A stretch of DNA of 47,658 nucleotides from Lachnospiraceae bacterium (GCA_017416465.1 JAFQCK010000073.1:102398-150055); one strand, 5' to 3'. Counted from the stretch's first letter, positions 17,866-25,943 are shown. The notes: a model not told the origin generated them from the sequence alone. Numbers and translations: made by a program.

Positions 17866-17941
17866 TAATTATCTCTTTGTTAACGCTTGGATAGCTTGAA
17901 AAGCCCAAAACAAGGGATTCCTTACATCAAATGTTGCATAC
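17866..17941. other. left end of integrated element B: core repeat plus subterminal motifs
   Basis: Core TAATTATCTCTTTG (17866-17879), then GAAAAGCCC (17898-17906), AAGGGATT and TGTTGCATAC (17932-17941). The offsets from the core (32 and 66 bp) equal those in the copy at 16298. Together with the core in rpsI at 28456 it delimits a 10.6-kb element. Confidence 0.75.
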
Positions 17942-18028
17942 GTGTTTTACATGGTAGACTGCTCAGGACGTCTCACGACTTCTCTGTACTTACAATCCGC
18001 ATATAGCGTTAATCGAAAGGAGCTACTT

Positions 18029-18271
18029 ATGACTAAAATAATTTTTGCAATGTATAACCCTGAAACCGATTGCGTTGAGGTTAGCCTCAACGATGAAATC
18101 CATGTCTCTTTTAACTGTCAAAAATGCAATGCCTCCGTTCGTCTGAACGAGCCTTCTGATATTGCTTATCTTACAAGGCTTGCCAGAGAAGAACCGGGAC
18201 TGTATGCAAAATTGGCATCCAGAAATGGTGGTTTGCAAGGGTATGTTGAGGCGATGGGGGAGTTTAATTAG
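18029..18271 (+). CDS. small DUF6061-like protein
   Basis: An 80-residue protein, the only plus-strand gene in the left part of the island. It begins MTKIIFAMYNPETDCVEVSL and later has EEPGLYAKL and GYVEAMGEF, a pattern I recall from short mobile-element proteins annotated DUF6061 (AMYNxETxCVEV, then EPxxYAxL, then a Y-x-x-A ending). That assignment is from memory. Two cysteines (CQKC) are present in the middle. AAAGGAGC precedes the start by 6 nt, which decides it against the longer frame from 17942. It ends 11 bp from the stop of the convergent HerA gene. Being next to the left end, it may be an element-maintenance gene. Confidence 0.65.
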   Translation: MTKIIFAMYNPETDCVEVSLNDEIHVSFNCQKCNASVRLNEPSDIAYLTRLAREEPGLYAKLASRNGGLQGYVEAMGEFN

Positions 18272-18282
18272 GTGCTCCTCCT

Positions 18283-20034
18283 TTATTTTTTCATCCATTC
18301 TTTTTTAATAGATGCTATATCCAAATCCTTCCACTGTTCTTTCCAAACTTCAAAATATGGAATATCGTTTGATGATGGCTCTAATTCACACGGAAGAACT
18401 TGCACAACCGAAGGAATAACAACTGAATCTCCAATAAGCAATCCCTCTCCTGCTTTTAATGCTGGCATTTTATCTATCAAATTCCCCATAGTATCAGGCA
18501 ACAATTTTTTAACATAATTCTGATCATTAGGATTTGTCAATCTAAGTGCAACAAAATTATTACATTGTGAAAAAATTGTCTCTGAAATTTCCGACGGTCT
18601 CTGACTAGCAAGCAACAGCGAAATTCCATACTTTCTTCCTTCTTTTGCAATACGTTCAATTGACTCCCTTGAAGCTCTATATTTTGCCAATTCACTTTTC
18701 GGTACATATTTATGTGCCTCTTCATACACAAGTAACAATGGAACATCGTTATTCATTATTTGTTCTGAATCTAACATACTTCTAATTTTCTTGTAATAAT
18801 ATCCATACTCAAACAAAATTCGTGAAATCAAAGAAACTGTAATACTAAGAATATCAAATGGTATTCCACTCAAATCTATTATAGTAACATTTCTTTTTTC
18901 ATCTGAATAGCTTATTAATTGCTCCAATGTTTTTTCAAATGTTATTTCTTTAGATTTTTTACCAAATAGAAATTCTAACCTCTTGTCGTTAATTTTATTT
19001 TCCAATCTATCTATAAAATTAATCAATCCACCATTATTTGTGCCACTTGCCGAACTACCTGTATATTTTACATTTTCCAAAAACAAATCTTTAGCATCGT
19101 TTACATCAAATATTTTACTTTCATTTTTTGCATTTTGATAAGGAATTGAATTATCTTTATCTTTCTTCTCATTATTTCTATTTGATATATATGTTAAAAT
19201 TTCATCAACATCAAAGAAAAATGGCGAATCAAAATGTATTTTTTTCCTATCTTCATCTGCTCCTTGAAAATGCATTTTTCTATTGTTTACTATAGCTTCT
19301 TTTAACACACTTCGTTGTCTATGATCATTAGCCTCCGTATCAATAAACAACTCCATCAACTCATCACTATTTAGCATCCAATAAGGTAAAATCAAATTAT
19401 TTATATCTATCAAATTAGCATCCGGAAAAGCACTTTTATATTCTGAATGAATATCAAAAATAATAATATGCGTGTTATTTAACCCGCTAAAATCGGATTC
19501 TTTCTCCTTAATTGCTGTTTGTATAATTTTAGCTACAGTATGTGATTTTCCCGAACCCGTAGAACCTACTATTGCAATATGTTTACTAAAAAACTTATTA
19601 CCATCAACTGGTACACTTATGTTATGATTCGTGGATAATACAGAAAAACTAAACTGTTTTTGTTTACTTATGGAGTGTTCAAATATGCTTTTTATCTCTT
19701 CTTCTCTTGCTGGTAATACCTCTTTCGGTGGAATTGTTAATGTATCTCCACCTCTTTCAAATCTTTCACCTCTTATAATTCCAAGCGGTGCTGCTTCTAT
19801 GATATACTTTTTCTTCACTATATTATCCAAAACAGTCGGCACTTCTATCATAAAATTCTCAATAACCGCAATCAATACGGCATTATCGTTATCCGCTATT
19901 CTTAAGTATGAACCTACCTTTAACTTTTCTTCAGCAATTTGAAAATCATCTAAATCATCCACTGATATTTTCACCTTGTCGGGATATACGGCAATCACTT
20001 CTGCATTAATCTTTTCCTCTATGCTCTGATTCAT
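18283..20034 (-). CDS. HerA-family hexameric ATPase/translocase
   Basis: A 583-residue HerA/FtsK-superfamily ATPase. It has an N-terminal HAS-type beta-barrel (about 1-70), Walker A GSTGSGKSHTV at 157-167, FDIHSEYK as in HerA proteins, Walker B LLLVYEEAHKYVPK, a candidate arginine finger in ERIAKEGRKYG, and ASQRPSEIS as sensor segment. In archaea HerA works with NurA in DNA end resection; in bacteria stand-alone HerA proteins pair with nucleases in anti-phage systems (SIR2-HerA, DUF4297-HerA). Here the gene follows a DUF4297 nuclease gene by 15 bp, with AGGAGG before the start, so the two almost certainly form a complex. It is the last gene of the defence operon. Confidence 0.9.
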   Translation of the reverse strand: MNQSIEEKINAEVIAVYPDKVKISVDDLDDFQIAEEKLKVGSYLRIADNDNAVLIAVIENFMIEVPTVLDNIVKKKYIIEAAPLGIIRGERFERGGDTLTIPPKEVLPAREEEIKSIFEHSISKQKQFSFSVLSTNHNISVPVDGNKFFSKHIAIVGSTGSGKSHTVAKIIQTAIKEKESDFSGLNNTHIIIFDIHSEYKSAFPDANLIDINNLILPYWMLNSDELMELFIDTEANDHRQRSVLKEAIVNNRKMHFQGADEDRKKIHFDSPFFFDVDEILTYISNRNNEKKDKDNSIPYQNAKNESKIFDVNDAKDLFLENVKYTGSSASGTNNGGLINFIDRLENKINDKRLEFLFGKKSKEITFEKTLEQLISYSDEKRNVTIIDLSGIPFDILSITVSLISRILFEYGYYYKKIRSMLDSEQIMNNDVPLLLVYEEAHKYVPKSELAKYRASRESIERIAKEGRKYGISLLLASQRPSEISETIFSQCNNFVALRLTNPNDQNYVKKLLPDTMGNLIDKMPALKAGEGLLIGDSVVIPSVVQVLPCELEPSSNDIPYFEVWKEQWKDLDIASIKKEWMKK

Positions 20035-20049
20035 TTTTGACTTACCTCC

Positions 20050-21255
20050 TCACACAATCATTCCAACATCCTTTGTGCTCTTTATTGGAATCTTGATATT
20101 ACTATATTGATCATTTTGCCAAAACGGAGCATCTATATAAAACTGATATATTTCCTTTACTCCATTAACATTCTTTACTAATTCCTCCAAATACTGTGGC
20201 TCATTCACAATTTTTAGTTGTATGCCTGTATGAAAGTTTGTTTTCTTCAACATCATATCATTATTGTATTTTGCTCCCAAGTAACTATATCCGTCACAAA
20301 TATTAACTCCACTATTACTAATGATATCCTTTATTGAAATCAAACGCGCAGAGTCAATCCCATGTATGTAAACAAACGGACAAAATGGTTTACTTGTTCT
20401 TTGCGATATCTTCGACCACTTTTTTGCAATCACTAGTAATAAATTAGCCACCTCTTGATCTGTAGTCATTCCATCATATTGTATCAAAAAAAATCTTTCG
20501 TATGGTGATACATTCAATTTTGCAAAATATTGTTCCTTTATATCCTTACAATACTGCTTAATGCCCTTAAATTCAATATACCAACTATCGAACAGCATGC
20601 TTTTATGATTGATTAGTTCTAAAAACATATGTTTACTCAACACTCGATTTTTTACATCTTGTTCTGTTGAGATATTTTTCAATATTCTAAGAGCATTATT
20701 ATAGTAATAATATTCTGCTTCAAACATATCACATTTAAAAGTTTTGCATATTTGAGATAATATCTGTTGTTCCTGTTCCTCATAACTTTTCGCATTAATA
20801 TCAACTACAAGTAAATTCAAAAACTCTTCTAGTTGACTATCGTTCAAATTAAGTTCCGTATACAACACATGCTTGACTTTATTATGTGTATATGTACAGA
20901 TATTAGATTTCAAAAAATCTATATCTAATTTATCAGGATATTTTTCATGCCCACTCTCATAATGACCATAGAGCATATATGAAATAAGCTTTCTAGAATC
21001 TTTTTTTCTTAATGCATAATCCTTTAACATAAGTCTAATGGGAGATGCAATAATAGAGTGATTATATTCTGTTTTAGCATAATATTTGCACTGAACAGCT
21101 TTTAGTATGCCATCTTCACTTATGTCTACATCTTCAACACCTTCTATAGTTACAGTATCAGTGTCTTTTGTCAAATTAAGAAGTTGTAGAATATAATAAT
21201 CAAACTGATAATAATATCCTGTAATTGTATCTATCGCATCTCTTCCTCTTGACAT
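20050..21255 (-). CDS. DUF4297-type dsDNA nuclease, partner of HerA
   Basis: A 401-residue protein. The N-terminal domain fits DUF4297/Cap4-like PD-(D/E)XK nucleases: GYYYQFDYYIL at 13-23, then E38-G-V-E41-D-V-D44, and the active-site Q55-C-K57 in AVQCKYY. The roughly 300-residue remainder is mostly helical with no motif that I know and may carry the HerA-binding or sensing part. DUF4297-HerA pairs are described as anti-phage complexes in which HerA controls a DNA nuclease. The gene starts 13 bp after the second methyltransferase stop, with AGGAG 6 nt before the start. It is therefore part of the same transcript as the modification genes, which is the unusual point. Confidence 0.8.
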   Translation of the reverse strand: MSRGRDAIDTITGYYYQFDYYILQLLNLTKDTDTVTIEGVEDVDISEDGILKAVQCKYYAKTEYNHSIIASPIRLMLKDYALRKKDSRKLISYMLYGHYESGHEKYPDKLDIDFLKSNICTYTHNKVKHVLYTELNLNDSQLEEFLNLLVVDINAKSYEEQEQQILSQICKTFKCDMFEAEYYYYNNALRILKNISTEQDVKNRVLSKHMFLELINHKSMLFDSWYIEFKGIKQYCKDIKEQYFAKLNVSPYERFFLIQYDGMTTDQEVANLLLVIAKKWSKISQRTSKPFCPFVYIHGIDSARLISIKDIISNSGVNICDGYSYLGAKYNNDMMLKKTNFHTGIQLKIVNEPQYLEELVKNVNGVKEIYQFYIDAPFWQNDQYSNIKIPIKSTKDVGMIV

Positions 21256-21268
21256 AAATCTCCTTTTC

Positions 21269-22267
21269 TCAAATCGCTTCTTTTTGTTCCGCTGTTTCCA
21301 CCATCTCTAAATACTTTTTAATCGAATTAGATATATGCCAAAACATTACAGGTGGAATCGCATTTCCAATTTGTCTATATGCATCTGTTTCACTTCCTGC
21401 AAATTCAAACTCATCTGGGAATGACTGTATACGTGCTGCTTCTAATGGTGTGAACCGTCTGTACAATTCCTTATCTGGATCTACTAATAATACCGGATCC
21501 CTTGAATTTAAACTCACCTTCGCCAAATGACTTGTAACCGTCAAACAAGGTTTATCCAAATCTTGGTATAATCCTCTTTTCATATTATTTTTGGCATTTT
21601 TCATCCCTTGAACTGCTCTTTCAGAAAAATAGTATTTTTCTTGTTCAATCGCAAGTTCCGGAACCGCTACCGATAATGGAACCCAGTTGTTTTTATTCGT
21701 TTCCTTAGGAAAACTATATTCCATAATATCATTCAAATCATTTCTGATACCAACAATAATTATTCTTTCTCTTCTTTGTGGCACACCATAATCTGCTGCA
21801 TTAAAAAGCTTTGTATATGTTGTATAACCCACTTCCTCAAAAGCCTTTATGATTCGTTCAAATATTTGCCCTTTATGTAATGTCATCATTCCTTTTACAT
21901 TTTCAGCAATGAATACTTTTGGTTGTTTATCCTTTACAACTCGTACCATCTGCTTATACAAATTTGCTCTGTCATCAAAAGGATCTTTTGTCGGATTAAC
22001 AGTACTGAATGACTGACAAGGAAACCCTCCTACTACAATATCGCATTCAGGAATTTCCTCGGAACCAGTTTCGCATATATCTTTACAAACAACTTTCCCA
22101 CACTCAAAGTTTTTCATATGTGAATTTAGTGCTTTTTGATCAATATCTGTTGCGTACACTAATTCAAAAGGAAGTCTATTATACTTTTTATTATTAAACA
22201 TAAAATTTCCCACAATTCCTTGATCGGCTCCGCCGCATCCTGAGAATAATGAAACTACTTTATACAT
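21269..22267 (-). CDS. DNA (cytosine-5) methyltransferase 1
   Basis: A 332-residue Dcm-type enzyme with the family motifs in order: I FSGCGGADQG (8-17), IV GGFPCQSFS with catalytic Cys84, VI AENVKGM (121-127), VIII QRRERIIIVG, and IX-X RIQSFPDEFEF with QIGNAIPP. The target-recognition region lies between VIII and IX (about 180-270). It transfers methyl from SAM to C5 of cytosine in a specific site. Its start overlaps the end of the DUF3883 gene by 8 bp. It differs clearly from the other methyltransferase in this operon, as expected if each modifies one strand of an asymmetric site. Confidence 0.93.
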   Translation of the reverse strand: MYKVVSLFSGCGGADQGIVGNFMFNNKKYNRLPFELVYATDIDQKALNSHMKNFECGKVVCKDICETGSEEIPECDIVVGGFPCQSFSTVNPTKDPFDDRANLYKQMVRVVKDKQPKVFIAENVKGMMTLHKGQIFERIIKAFEEVGYTTYTKLFNAADYGVPQRRERIIIVGIRNDLNDIMEYSFPKETNKNNWVPLSVAVPELAIEQEKYYFSERAVQGMKNAKNNMKRGLYQDLDKPCLTVTSHLAKVSLNSRDPVLLVDPDKELYRRFTPLEAARIQSFPDEFEFAGSETDAYRQIGNAIPPVMFWHISNSIKKYLEMVETAEQKEAI

Positions 22268-23672
22268 TGTTTTTAATCTCCTCTATAACTATCTGATCAA
22301 TTGCATCTTTACCAAAGTCAATTCTGTATGTTAATGGAACAATATCAATTTTCTTTTCCATCTGCTTCTGATGTATATTATTAATCACATACATTAGTAT
22401 TCGACCTCTAACAAAATAAACTCTGTAAATGCAATAGAATTCACCATGTTGTTGTGCTGCGATCCATTCGTTTCTTGTTATATTAAGCGTATCCATCCAA
22501 TAAGCATCACTCAGATTTGGCTCAGTAACTCTCTTAGTGGATTTTACCTCAATATACTTTGCAAAATCTGCTTTATCACCTTCTTCAGCCACCACTGACT
22601 GAATATCATAACCCAATCCTTTTGTCTTACCTAATGCTAACACTCTGTTTACCAATCGAGGATTAAATTTGAATACTCTATCTTTTTCGTATTCAAATAC
22701 AAAAGCTTCGCCCTCATCACCAATTTCAACAGTTGTTTGACCACTAGTCTCTTTTTTCTTTTTGGGTAATTCATCAGTAACACCTAAGGCACTTGCCGTT
22801 GTTTCAAATTTCTGAACCTTATCACTCAATTTACCGAAATAAGCAGTCCACTCCAGTTCGAATTGTTTACGACCCTCCACTGTTGACAAATCAAATGAAT
22901 AAACATCAAACTCTGGAGTTTTATTCCAATCCGACGCAAATATTTGAATTGCATCACTTTCATTCTGATTAAGCCAAACTTCACCAGTCCCATTGGTATA
23001 AATAAGATTAGCCAATTCTAAATAATTAATTTGTTCATTAATGTGTTGATAATTATAGGATGACGCCTTTCCTTCTGCTTCAATCTTTCTTACAACACCA
23101 TCTTTTCTATCCTTTTCAATAGCTTCCATAACCTCTTCTGGAACTGCAATTCCTTGAAGTACATCCAATGAATTTAGAATATAATATCCTATCTCCTTTT
23201 TGTTTAGCACTAAATGCTTGGCTGCTGCCAATTGTAATACTCTTAATACAAAAGCGTTGGATCTGATAGAAATTTTATTATCTAACAATGGCTGAAATGT
23301 CTGAGGCTTTTGCATTCCATTCGGAAACTGCATTTTATAGCATAAATCCTTAAAAAATGCAGGCTGATCATTATCTTTCAGAAATTTCTTTGTTCTTTCC
23401 GATGCATATACATAGCCATTTTCTTCTACATAATACATTCCAAATAACTTTCCAGCAATTTCAGTTCTATGATTATCCAGTGTCTTCTTTATTCTTTTAT
23501 CTGCTGATAAATATAGTGCTAACAACTCGTTAAATTTCTGAGAAAACTCTTCTACTTCACATGGTGTAATATCATCTATTACTTTTGCGTACGCCGGTAA
23601 TAAATCATCTATTTCTTTTTGAGATTTTCCCCTTATAATTATACATCTGTACTGATTTAATCGATTATACAC
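22260..23672 (-). CDS. DUF3883 PD-(D/E)XK protein, probable restriction endonuclease
   Basis: A 470-residue protein. The N-terminal 300 residues are helical, with a winged-helix-like stretch (FFKDLCYKMQFPNGMQKP, about 107-124) that could read DNA. The C-terminal DUF3883 domain (about 318-440) shows E322, GLGYDIQS with D356, and IEVKST with E375 and K377: the D...ExK active site of PD-(D/E)XK nucleases. It sits between two cytosine methyltransferase genes, 4 bp after the first and overlapping the second by 8 bp, exactly where the endonuclease of a two-methyltransferase restriction system would be. Its role is inferred; DUF3883 also occurs in other defence proteins. Confidence 0.72.
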   Translation of the reverse strand: MYNRLNQYRCIIIRGKSQKEIDDLLPAYAKVIDDITPCEVEEFSQKFNELLALYLSADKRIKKTLDNHRTEIAGKLFGMYYVEENGYVYASERTKKFLKDNDQPAFFKDLCYKMQFPNGMQKPQTFQPLLDNKISIRSNAFVLRVLQLAAAKHLVLNKKEIGYYILNSLDVLQGIAVPEEVMEAIEKDRKDGVVRKIEAEGKASSYNYQHINEQINYLELANLIYTNGTGEVWLNQNESDAIQIFASDWNKTPEFDVYSFDLSTVEGRKQFELEWTAYFGKLSDKVQKFETTASALGVTDELPKKKKETSGQTTVEIGDEGEAFVFEYEKDRVFKFNPRLVNRVLALGKTKGLGYDIQSVVAEEGDKADFAKYIEVKSTKRVTEPNLSDAYWMDTLNITRNEWIAAQQHGEFYCIYRVYFVRGRILMYVINNIHQKQMEKKIDIVPLTYRIDFGKDAIDQIVIEEIKNNV

Positions 23673-23676
23673 AAAA

Positions 23677-24771
23677 TTACCTTCTTTCTATCACTTCAAT
23701 AACTTGTTTCGCAATAGCTTCCGCCATTAAAGGTGGTACTGCATTTCCAACTTGCTTCAACTGGCTAGTCTTAATTCCGATAAATTCAAATACATCTGGA
23801 AACGACTGTATTCTTGCCGACTCTCTTACTGTAGGTACTCTATTTTCTTTATAGTGGAAATGATGATTATGTCCTGTATCAATTGTGAAACACGGTTTTT
23901 CACTATTCATTCTTGTCCACGCTATGTTTACTTTTCTTGTACTTTGCAATTCAACAGGTAAATCTTTATAATTTCCTCCATCCGGCACCATTGCTATTAT
24001 CTGCTTCGTCTGCTCTTTATGAATTGTAATAGAGTGATTCTTAATCATTGAACTTCCAATTCTCATTTTTCTCTGATAATCATTAATTGCCGACAGACTA
24101 TATTCTATATTTTCTCCTAATGATACATCATCTGGAACAAAATCCAAGTCAGAAATAGCATCCTTACAGGTTACTACATCCTTTAATCCCACACCATGAG
24201 TAGGTTCTGGAAATGCAAATTCAACATTTTCATTAAATATCTTTTCGTTGATTCCAACAAAAAATACTCTCTTTCGTTGTTGTGGAACACCATAATCATC
24301 TGACGATAATTGTTGAACCTTAACCCTATATCCAATAGCAGAAAAGTCACTTAACACCTCTTCTTTTACCTTTCCACCAAACAATCTTATCAATCCGGGC
24401 ACATTTTCCATAACAAATACTTTAGGCTGAATTTGTTCAACAAGACTAACAAACGATTTATACAATTTATTCCTTGGATCATCTATCATTCTTTTTCCTG
24501 AAAGAGAAAAACCCTGACATGGTGGTCCACCTATTATTACATCTATTTCGCCTTCCTTACATCCTGCCTTTTTCATAATAGTTTCAGCATCTACAAGTGT
24601 TATGTCTTCATTAATAACACTAGCCTCTGGAAAATTATGTTTGTATGTAGTAGTTGCATCTTTCCACATATCTATACCTAAAGCCATTTTGAATCCAGCT
24701 TGCTTGAATCCATATGAAAATCCACCACAGCCACAAAACAAATCTATTGCAATCAATTTATTATCCTTCAT
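23677..24771 (-). CDS. DNA (cytosine-5) methyltransferase 2
   Basis: A 364-residue Dcm-type enzyme: motif I IDLFCGCGGFSYGF (9-22), IV GGPPCQGFSLSG with catalytic Cys85, VI MENVPGL, VIII QQRKRVFFVGI, IX-X RIQSFPDVFEF with QVGNAVPP. The start at 24771 (GGAA about 10 nt upstream) puts motif I at the usual distance from the N-terminus and overlaps the upstream HTH gene by 11 bp; the frame stays open to 24840 but that extension is basic and unlike the family. Motif IV (PPCQGFS) and the recognition region differ from the first methyltransferase, so the two are not a recent duplication. Confidence 0.93.
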   Translation of the reverse strand: MKDNKLIAIDLFCGCGGFSYGFKQAGFKMALGIDMWKDATTTYKHNFPEASVINEDITLVDAETIMKKAGCKEGEIDVIIGGPPCQGFSLSGKRMIDDPRNKLYKSFVSLVEQIQPKVFVMENVPGLIRLFGGKVKEEVLSDFSAIGYRVKVQQLSSDDYGVPQQRKRVFFVGINEKIFNENVEFAFPEPTHGVGLKDVVTCKDAISDLDFVPDDVSLGENIEYSLSAINDYQRKMRIGSSMIKNHSITIHKEQTKQIIAMVPDGGNYKDLPVELQSTRKVNIAWTRMNSEKPCFTIDTGHNHHFHYKENRVPTVRESARIQSFPDVFEFIGIKTSQLKQVGNAVPPLMAEAIAKQVIEVIERR

Positions 24772-24946
24772 TGTTTTTACATTCCTTTTTTCTATTATCT
24801 TCTGGTTTCTGCGCGTCATCCGGTATCGCCCAATTTTCACCTAATTTGAACACACCTTCAATTCTGTCTTGTGCACACAAAATCTGTACTCTTCTTTGTG
24901 AAATATTCCATTTTTCAGCCGCTTGGCTTGCAGTTATATATCCCAT
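24761..24946 (-). CDS. small HTH protein, possible controller of the defence operon
   Basis: A 61-residue DNA-binding protein with an excisionase/MerR-like HTH: YITASQAAEKWNISQRRVQI (3-22), then a wing with GVFKLGENWAIPDDAQKP. Short clostridial proteins of this kind are common next to defence and mobile genes. The start at 24946 has AGAGG 8 nt upstream. It is the first gene of the six-gene operon and lies directly downstream of a promoter with a palindrome over its -35 box, so it may repress or time the operon, as C-proteins do in restriction systems. C-proteins are usually of the Xre type, which this is not. Confidence 0.78.
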   Translation of the reverse strand: MGYITASQAAEKWNISQRRVQILCAQDRIEGVFKLGENWAIPDDAQKPEDNRKKECKNNEG

Positions 24947-24968
24947 ACACATCACCTCTCACCCTTAC

Positions 24969-25012
24969 ATTATATTCGATGGGGCGAACAATATCAAATG
25001 GTATTTTTGTTC
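24969..25012 (-). promoter_or_regulatory. promoter and operator-like dyad of the defence operon
   Basis: Minus strand -35 TTGATA (24992-24997), 17-bp spacer, -10 TATAAT (24969-24974), giving a leader of only about 15 nt. An imperfect dyad runs from GAACAATATC (24986-24995) to GTATTTTTGTTC (25001-25012), with GAAC and GTTC at its ends, and covers the -35 box. A bound protein would block RNA polymerase. The HTH protein encoded next is the obvious candidate. Confidence 0.68.
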
Positions 25013-25077
25013 ATATGTCAATTATACTGCGCATCATTTTCGAACACAAGTTCTTTTTTTTTGTTTTTCCAAAATTT

Positions 25078-25110
25078 TATGGAGAGATAATTATATTCTA
25101 TCTCTCCATA
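25078..25110 (-). terminator. terminator after the HNH-like gene
   Basis: TATGGAGAGATA (25078-25089) pairs with TATCTCTCCATA (25099-25110), a perfect 12-bp stem. On the minus strand it is followed by AAAATTTTGG and then a long T/A stretch. It separates the HNH-like gene from the defence operon promoter. Confidence 0.85.
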
Positions 25111-25126
25111 CTATATTCATGTTCTC

Positions 25127-25900
25127 CTATTTTTTATCTTTTGGCAATGCTTTAAACTGCAACGGCATCGGTAATGTATCGCTTGTTCTCTCCAAATACA
25201 TCAACCCCCATTGCATATTATACCCTTTACCATATTCAGCTTCAAAAAAGCGCATTATGCTCGCTCCATATTCTATAGGATGTTCTGGTGTAAGATTCAA
25301 AATAAAACCAAAAGGATATGCACCTAAATCAGACACTACCATAGTCTCAAATCCTATATTTGTTTTGTACAAAACCGTACATGGTCCAATCATTAATTGT
25401 CCAACATTAGCTGGTGTCAAATATATACGCAAGTCAAACAGAGTCGTATCTACTTCGTTACTTTCCTTTTCAAGCAACAACTTATCAAATCCTAGGCGTT
25501 TTACTTCTTCTATCGGTAACAAACTACAAAACATCGTTATTACTTGCTTGACAAAAGCCAGCGCAGGAAAATTATTCGATGAAAATCCTAATATATCTCC
25601 ATGCCCTAAGCTTTCCCTATTATGCAAAATTCGAGCCACATCTTTTGCCACATCACTATATTGCGGAACATACCATGAACCAGTTATATTATTGCATTTT
25701 TCACAAAGTGAAAACTTTCCCATACCTTGTTGTCGGCATATATATCTTGATTTTTCTCCTTTGTATCTTTTGACTACATCATCACCTGTATATATTATAG
25801 CTTTATTACTATTAAGCGCATTTTCTGGTGGAATATGTTCGTAAGACAATTTTCTATAACAACCACAAATATGACAATATCCTATTTCCTTTTTTCCCAT
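25127..25900 (-). CDS. HNH-like zinc-binding protein, possible endonuclease
   Basis: A 257-residue protein. The N-terminal 71 residues carry C9-x2-C12, then E21-H22-I-P-P and later C66-x2-C69-N70-N71, a zinc knuckle around an EH...N pair as in HNH/beta-beta-alpha-metal nucleases. An additional C55 lies before the second knuckle. The remaining 185 residues show no motif that I recognise. The start at 25900 has AGGAG 8 nt upstream; the frame remains open to 25969 without such a site. It lies between the relaxase remnant and the defence operon with its own terminator, so it is a separate cargo gene, perhaps a solitary defence effector. Its promoter would lie inside the relaxase gene. Confidence 0.65.
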   Translation of the reverse strand: MGKKEIGYCHICGCYRKLSYEHIPPENALNSNKAIIYTGDDVVKRYKGEKSRYICRQQGMGKFSLCEKCNNITGSWYVPQYSDVAKDVARILHNRESLGHGDILGFSSNNFPALAFVKQVITMFCSLLPIEEVKRLGFDKLLLEKESNEVDTTLFDLRIYLTPANVGQLMIGPCTVLYKTNIGFETMVVSDLGAYPFGFILNLTPEHPIEYGASIMRFFEAEYGKGYNMQWGLMYLERTSDTLPMPLQFKALPKDKK

Positions 25901-25943
25901 TTGTCTATCTCCTAACTTTTTCATAATTATAACATGATTCTTA

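Noticed and set aside
20050-24771. DISARM or BREX system
   Set aside because: There is a C5 methyltransferase, but no DrmA-type helicase, DrmB (DUF1998), PglZ, BrxC or BrxL protein is encoded in the window.
24714-25844. A 376-codon open frame on the plus strand across the HTH and HNH-like genes
   Set aside because: It is antisense to genes with clear motifs and ribosome binding sites, has no ribosome binding site, and translates to a low-complexity Ser/Ile/Leu-rich sequence with no domain.
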